Source: Erodium maritimum
Taxonomy: Eukaryota > Streptophyta > Magnoliopsida > Geraniales > Geraniaceae
Direction: 5' to 3'
DNA length: 64,000 bases
Assembly: GCA_963921825.1 (NCBI GenBank)
Contig: OY997590.1
Coordinates: 55,294,012 to 55,358,011, forward strand
Below, piece by piece: positions 58,660 to 64,000 of the stretch. The stretch's first letter is position 1; each line of letters starts with the position of its first letter. The notes beneath the pieces were generated by a model. That model was not told the origin of the DNA. It saw only the letters and a list, made by a program, of their open reading frames with translations, and made no database searches. The translations under genes were made by a program, and so were the position numbers.

Positions 58660-60810
58660 TGTCGATGTCATCATTGGTGGAACACCTTCTTCCCTCTCCT
58701 TTTTTCCTCTTTCTTCTTTTAATAGGCCTCGTCCATCCCCTCCAACACCAGCCTTCTTGGTGCTTTGATACACATCCTAGCCAGCCTCGTACCTACTCGG
58801 TCCCTTTTCATTTCCGCCGCCTACAACGGAGGACGATGTTTTGGACATCATCGAGGGCCAGATGAGGACCTTCTCGTTGGTGGATGATGAGGATGACACG
58901 GTGGTTGTCGTTCCGAATGGAACGGTCCAAATGATGGATACCCAATATCGATATGCCCTGACAGGCCGTCTCCTCTCCAACGTCTCCTGTAACCAGAAAA
59001 CCCTATCTATTGGGGTGATGCTGGTGACCTAGAAAGTGAGAAGAATGAAGGTGCAACTACTTACATAAGAGGGGGTGGTGTTCTTTTTCCCTCTCGAAAA
59101 ACTATGGAGGACATTCATCACAGAGGACCATGGTCTTTCAATGTCTTTCCGTTGCTACTTATGCCTCTCCTCCCATGCATGCAGTCAGACCCCATTCAAT
59201 TCTGACATATGAAGTTTAACGTCCGGGCCTTCAATGTGTCGGGGGATGCAAAGAACGCCTAGATCCGAGCCTTGCTAGCTAACACAATGGGATCGGAGGT
59301 CACCACGTCTTTATAATCACCAGACTACTACATAGGTTGATAAAATCTTTATCATCATTTACAACGACACCTTGTTTTTTTATTTATCAACAAAGACATA
59401 ATATAAAAACTCATCTTTCAGATCATGAAAGATAAGTACCACATGCAAAGCCCAAACAAACTATAGACCGAATAATTTCAGCTAAAACATATACTACCGG
59501 AGGACTGAACAAGTCTCAACCTCAAACCAAAAGTCTAGCCTAAACGGATCGAACCAGTACAAAGAAAGAGCATTCTTATCAAAGGAATTTCGACAACCAA
59601 ACAATGGTGTAAACTAGACAACCAATGTCTTATAACCAGATTTTACAATCATGAAGCACATCAAACTAATAAAGGTCTGTAACCCAGACTTTTCAACCAT
59701 TAAGCCCAAAACTTCACCACAACAACATCTACCGCACCATCTTCGACCTCCACTTAGAGCACCTTAAGCTTACTCATACTTGTAAGAAACATTCCATCTC
59801 ATCGGAACACCAACTCAGATAGATGGAAGGACACCGACACGTCGGCGACCAACACCGCTGATCGATAGAGATAGCCTGGTGGCCAAAAACCATCGAAACT
59901 CTAAAACCCATAGAAAGAAGATACTGTCAACTTCAAGAATTAGTTAAAAGATCAAGAACCACCCGTCAATGACCAACATCTTAACCGACGAGCCCCACTA
60001 ACAAATAAGTAGGGAAAAACATTAAAAATCAATCTGAAACTAATAATAGGATAAGAGCAGCGCCTCCATAGTGAGTAAAAGCAATGGAAGTACAAAAAGC
60101 ACCTTACCCAACAAATGATAGAGACAGTTACACCGGTGGCCAACACCAAAATAAAACGGTGATCAGAGTCAACCACATATCTCATATAAGACTACTCTAG
60201 AGACACACCGACATTTTCTGAATCTTCACAACCTGAGCGTAGACCCGACTGACCGACCTCTCAGCCTGAGCGTAGACCCGACTGACCGACCTCACAGCTG
60301 GAGCAAGGAAAGGCCACCTCCTTGTTGATGGCCCCACACCAACAGCAGAGAATTGCCATGACCAGCCATATGAGGGCCGAACTGAAGAACGCGACCACAG
60401 AGTCCCGATATTATTAGTGGGTGAGCTACATTCTGAGGGTACCTCGACGTCGGAAAAAAAACTGGCCGAAGATGAGGGAGGAGCCATCGAAGGTTGAGTC
60501 GAAGAGAGGAACGACGAGCAGAACACAAGAAATACCAGAGAGGAAGGGAAATGGGAGAGGAGAGTAAGGAAAGGTCATTACCGGTGACGTCCATGGCCGG
60601 GGACCATGACTTCTCTGGTGAGTAGAGGAGAAAAAATAAGGGGGGGTGGATTTGGCTAGCGGCTAAGGTTTTTCTAGAGAGGATACATGTTGTCTCGGAA
60701 GAACTAATTCAACGACACCTTGTTATAGGTCGATGCTCAATCTAGTGCGTACGTGGAGTTAGAGCCATTGAATCAAAATATCAATTTGAACTCGTACTTA
60801 AAAGTATGTT
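58660..60810 (+). pseudogene. LINE ORF1 relic (DUF4283) on the plus strand, split by another insertion
   Basis: The plus-strand frame near 58825-59030 reads TTEDDVLDIIEGQMRTFSLVD, DEDDTVVVVPNGTVQMM, YRYALTGRLLSNVSCNQKTLS, a recognisable DUF4283 start; further on, HRGPWSFNVFPLLLMPL (about 59125) follows in another frame. The sequence is interrupted at 59362 by the element 59377-60709 and seems to resume at 60725. Borders are approximate. Confidence 0.55.
59377..60709 (-). mobile_element. Non-autonomous LINE-like element with 15 bp target duplication
   Basis: CAACGACACCTTGTT is repeated exactly at 59362-59376 and 60710-60724, and a T-run follows the left copy. The minus-strand 5' end (60700-60560: GGTAATGACCTTTCCTTACT and ATGGCCGG-type words) is related to that of 23512-25491. 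No domain is recognised in its frames (60526-60197, 60594-60292). A 26 bp unit around CCTGAGCGTAGACCCGACTG is repeated in tandem at 60231-60286. The exact target repeat shows it is a recent insertion. Confidence 0.8.
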
Positions 60811-60818
60811 CAAAATAG

Positions 60819-62589
60819 AGTTTTTTTTATAAGCTCGAAAATTTATTAATAAGACCGATTTCAGGGAAAAAATCGGAATGCCCTGATAAAAGAATCAGGG
60901 TGGCTACAACGATTACAAAGGGGCTATAGTAAAAGGAGCCAGAAGGTCAAGCTTTTTTCTATAAAAAAAACAAGGAACAAAAACAGAAAAAGAGACCCCG
61001 ACGAACCTCGCCCCGAAGTCAACAGCGAGACGTCGCAACCTTCTTCTTGGCGCCCAACTCACGAATTGAAGTCCATGTGTCGGGACCCTGAGACGAAGCT
61101 ACGACTTGAGTATCTCCAGTTCTAATTTGCTCAACCTGTTTCCCAATGTCTACGGGACGGACAAAACGCTCTTGATCCGATATTTTTGATTTAACAGTCA
61201 CCGTATAAAAATACGAAAAATATTTAGGTGAGTGAATCACCCGCTTCTTGATGAGTGCGTCCTTCCACGGAGACTCCACCTTCGATGTCCCACCGACACT
61301 TACTCCAACACCATCAACAAGATCTGGTTCCAACATCTGCGACTGGGCTGGAACAGACCCTAATTCAAGCCCAATTGGACTTTTTGTTGCTCCATCTGTA
61401 ACAGACACCAAATCTTGTTAGGCTGAAAGTGATTGCCCATCCGTGACAGGCCCAACACATTCTGTAGCAACTGCAACTTGAAGCCCCGCTGCACTTTCTA
61501 CCCCAAGAGCAACAATCGGATCTTGGTCCCCTGATTCAGCGCGATCAAATCGATCCTTAGAATCCGGAACGACAACTTCTACCGATTTTCCGCAACCAAC
61601 ATCATCAGTGATTGCATGATCACACCCAATCTCCGAACCTGCGTAATCCTCGGTGCCATGCATAACTATCGCCGGAAAGTCCCCGACAGTCCCTACCGAC
61701 TCCCAGTCTTGCACGTTCTCTCCCAAGGCCTTCACAGACTCTGGAGAAATCAGGGAATATCGTTTTTCCGATGGATCAATCTCAACCAAAGTCCCGAGGA
61801 TGCTCTGTTTTTGCACCCCAAAATAGAGACATCTTTCTGAGAAGCCATTGCTGAACTCTGCTCCGAATCCGACCGGCGACACCAAGCTGAAGCGACTAAG
61901 AGAATATAACCATCGATTTTAAACCCATTCATCACTCCAATTGCTTTAGATGCTGCTCCGGCGGAATGGAAACGAATGAAACCGAAATACTTACCCTTTC
62001 GGCTCGTACGTTTGGGTACAGACACGGACGTAATCGATCCAAATGGACTGAAAATGTTCCTAGTCCAAGCCTCCGAGGATTCGTAAGGTAAATTGCTCAC
62101 GAAAATTTCCTTCACTTGTTCAGCACATTTACCATTCCGAATCGGACGGGCAATTCGTGCAATAACCAGATGCTTCACAACGGACTCCACCTGCATCTCT
62201 GGAGCCTCTCTAGTTGCAACGATATCTAGGGACTCTCCTCCGGGCACTGCAGAACCCGAAAGAACTTTCGCTGGAGGGACTGCCTGAGCAGAAACAGTAG
62301 ACGATAGCTTACGACGCTTCCGTCTGATCTGACGAACAGATGCATGATCGGATATATTCTTCTCCGTCTTGACCGGACAACCTGGTGGCCCTTTACGAAG
62401 CGTCTCTACCGGAACATGAGCCGACTTCCTTAAACCAGTACTTCGATCCTTGTTCTTAACTACCTTCTTAACTCCTTTTTTGACTCCACTTGAATCACCT
62501 GTTACAGAATCTGCAACGACTTTGCAATACTGATCGTACAAGGAGATCAATGTAGTACTAAAAGAAGTAAAGGAGGAGAGCAGGCACAA
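60819..62589 (-). mobile_element. ORF1-only LINE-like element with RRM ORF1
   Basis: A T-run at 60820-60828 marks the A-tail. The 3' region contains GAAATCGGTCTTATTAATAA, as in other tails of the window. The body is a single ORF1-type gene and no RT is found. The 5' border is unclear because the open frame runs without an ATG into the 37 bp tandem repeat at 62594-62667, so the copy is probably truncated. Confidence 0.65.
61019..62589 (-). pseudogene. RRM-type LINE ORF1, frameshifted
   Basis: Frame 62589-61750: a basic KKGVKKVVKNKDR region and RRKRRK (possible nuclear signal), then an RNA-recognition motif with RNP2 EIFVSNLP and RNP1 RKGKYFGFIRF, ending LLVASAW. The frame changes near 61880 to 61885-61418 (acidic, no domain), then to 61411-61019, ending in the block SPWKDALIKK...SPKYFSYFYTV that also closes the ORF1 relic at 5876-6133. 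The RRM is like those at 30040-32067 and 63104-64000 but more distant. Confidence 0.75.
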
Positions 62590-62593
62590 CCAT

Positions 62594-62667
62594 AGTCTAG
62601 GACTTGAATAAGTTTCTAACCAGGTACAACAGTCTAGGACTTGAATAAGCTTCTAACCAGGTACAAC
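62594..62667. repeat. Two tandem 37 bp units
   Basis: Units 62594-62630 and 62631-62667 (AGTCTAGGACTTGAATAAGY... to GGTACAAC) differ at one base. They lie at the border between two LINEs on opposite strands and may be part of the 5' UTR of the plus-strand LINE that follows. Confidence 0.8.
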
Positions 62668-63103
62668 TTTGCTACTGATTCAACCAAAACCAACTCAGAG
62701 CAAAACAAAGACTCACTTTGGCCTCTGAAAACTGAGCAACATTTTGTTTAAATGAGCGATAACAATAGCGTAATATATCAGAAAAGTTTTCTCTCTAGAG
62801 CTGCTACAATATTTCGATGAAGATCTTCAAACCTTGTTCATCATCATCTCCTTGATCTTCAAGATTGTCTCTGGGTGTATACTTGGTATCTACATTCTCT
62901 AACTACTGGTGCGGTGTAGTGTCCAGGATGATTCAACACTAAATCATCGGACCACCGTGATTGCTGTTGCTGTCCCTCTGCATCATGCTAAGTGCTGACC
63001 CTCTGCTTCACGCTAAGTGTCCTCTGCTTCATGTTCTAAGTGTTCGAGTTGTAAAAAGAAAATTCTGCCGAGGGGCTAAGGTATTCTCAAGCATCACTTC
63101 ACA

Positions 63104-64000
63104 ATGTTAACTCTGCAAGAACTCAGTGGTGATGGAGTAACAGAGCGGCTCAAGTCATTGAAAGAACCAGACCCATCCCAAAAGGCTTCCTCCTCCTCTA
63201 TAGGGCCTCTACCAGGTTTTGAGAGGCCTCCATCAGGTTTCGTGAGACCAGCAAAAACTATTCTAAGGAAGAAAGTAAGAGTGGCTAGAAGAAGATCCCC
63301 CTCCTCAGATCGCACACAGGAATACTCTCCAGGAGGGAGAACTAAACTCATTAATGGTCAAAAGAAGTTCTATGACAAATATTTCCAACCTATAGAGACT
63401 GGATCAGATTCTACTCCAAACCTAACTGGGAGACATGTCTCTAGAAGAACTTTACAACAATGGCTCCCAAAAGATGGTCAACAGGAACAAGCTACAAAGG
63501 GACCTTCAAAAGGAAATTCTGAGTTTAGAGAAGATGAAAGCAAAGAACTCTTCATTGCTTTCGTGCATAACATTCCCCCCTATGCAACAACATCCTGGCT
63601 AAGACAAAATTTTGCTGGTATCAAAGGTCTATCCAAAACCCATGTAGCTGCCAAGCCTAATGAAAAAGGAAGATTTTTTGGTTTTGTTTACTTCCTCATA
63701 TCAGAAAATCTACAGGAAGCAATCTCATCTATCAATGGAGCCACTATTGAAGGTTTCAAATTATTTGTCACAAAAGCTTGGCCAAGGAATTTGAGAAGTA
63801 ATCACTCCTTGAACCTACAACAGCAGCATTCTTATTCTCATGAAGATTACTCAGATTATGGGATAAGAGGATCTATAGTAACTAAACAGCTGAAGTTTGT
63901 TCAAAATGGCCATTTGGCTATGACCCTGAGTTCACACTCTGCTCATTCAATCCTGAGAGATCTTGCTCTACAAGGGGTATCTGAGATTCAAATCAAAGAT
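63104..64000 (+). CDS. LINE ORF1 protein with RRM, open to the window edge (partial)
   Basis: A reading frame of 299 codons starts at ATG 63104 and runs without a stop off the right edge. Residues ~148-225 form an RRM: ELFIAFVHNIPPYATTSWLR, then KGRFFGFVYF and FKLFVTKAW. The order (Pro/Ser/Arg-rich N-terminus, RRM, then QLKFVQNGHLAM...) matches the ORF1 at 30040-32067, including LALL/LAMT after GH. So this is the 5' part of another LINE of that family, with a ~440 bp 5' UTR to its left. No lesion is visible, so it may be young; ORF2 would lie outside the window. Confidence 0.8.
   Translation, partial: MLTLQELSGDGVTERLKSLKEPDPSQKASSSSIGPLPGFERPPSGFVRPAKTILRKKVRVARRRSPSSDRTQEYSPGGRTKLINGQKKFYDKYFQPIETGSDSTPNLTGRHVSRRTLQQWLPKDGQQEQATKGPSKGNSEFREDESKELFIAFVHNIPPYATTSWLRQNFAGIKGLSKTHVAAKPNEKGRFFGFVYFLISENLQEAISSINGATIEGFKLFVTKAWPRNLRSNHSLNLQQQHSYSHEDYSDYGIRGSIVTKQLKFVQNGHLAMTLSSHSAHSILRDLALQGVSEIQIKD

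Overview
This is a repeat-dominated window of plant nuclear DNA, most likely from a eudicot angiosperm. The evidence is plant L1-type LINEs with RRM or DUF4283 ORF1 proteins, a Tekay/Del-like Ty3 LTR with a tRNA-Met primer site, a TRIM, Mutator-like elements and a tRNA-derived SINE. Among these sit spliced plant genes: a bHLH of the BIM family, a root-growth-factor (RGF/GOLVEN/CLEL) peptide precursor and a gar2-related protein. There is no sign of bacterial, organellar or viral origin. The species cannot be named from the sequence.

Layout. 1-2020: an inverted, degenerate copy of a ~1.7 kb LTR, itself split by a second solo LTR. 2021-8620: three ORF1-only LINE-like elements, one split by a clean solo LTR (6437-8123, target duplication GGATC). 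8621-13763: remnant of a Ty3 element on the minus strand (protease fragment, tandem repeats where gag should be, primer site, ~2.9 kb LTR). 15985-17096: non-autonomous Mutator-like element. 17227-21359: 5'-truncated LINE with most of ORF2. 22621-22947: complete TRIM. 23512-25491: ORF1-only LINE-like element. 25621-32833: nearly full-length LINE (ORF1 with RRM, ORF2 with EN, RT and zf-RVT, broken by frameshifts and a stop).

The gene island lies at 33-46 kb. It holds a BIM-type bHLH pseudogene (33283-35832), a decayed RNase H-like fragment (38482-39002), a truncated exon of an RGF-type peptide gene (39732-39905), an apparently intact three-exon paralogue of that gene (43141-43599) and an intact gar2-related gene (44157-45351 plus 5' UTR exons). 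The two RGF copies lie in a local duplication that was later split by three LINE-like insertions.

46.4-64 kb is again mobile DNA: a LINE-like element split by a second copy of the solo LTR; two LINE-like elements inserted head to tail at one target site; a fold-back Mutator-like element with internal tandem repeats; an orphan exon of a CCA tRNA nucleotidyltransferase; several more ORF1-only elements; and, at the right edge, the start of an open LINE ORF1 that leaves the window.

Two themes stand out. First, a secreted-peptide locus with one apparently good and one broken copy. Second, at least ten LINE-like insertions carrying only ORF1-type sequence, many with exact target duplications and 3' A-tails, resembling the half-L1 (HAL1) arrangement of mammals. 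Most would have to be mobilised by full-length LINEs such as the two seen here.
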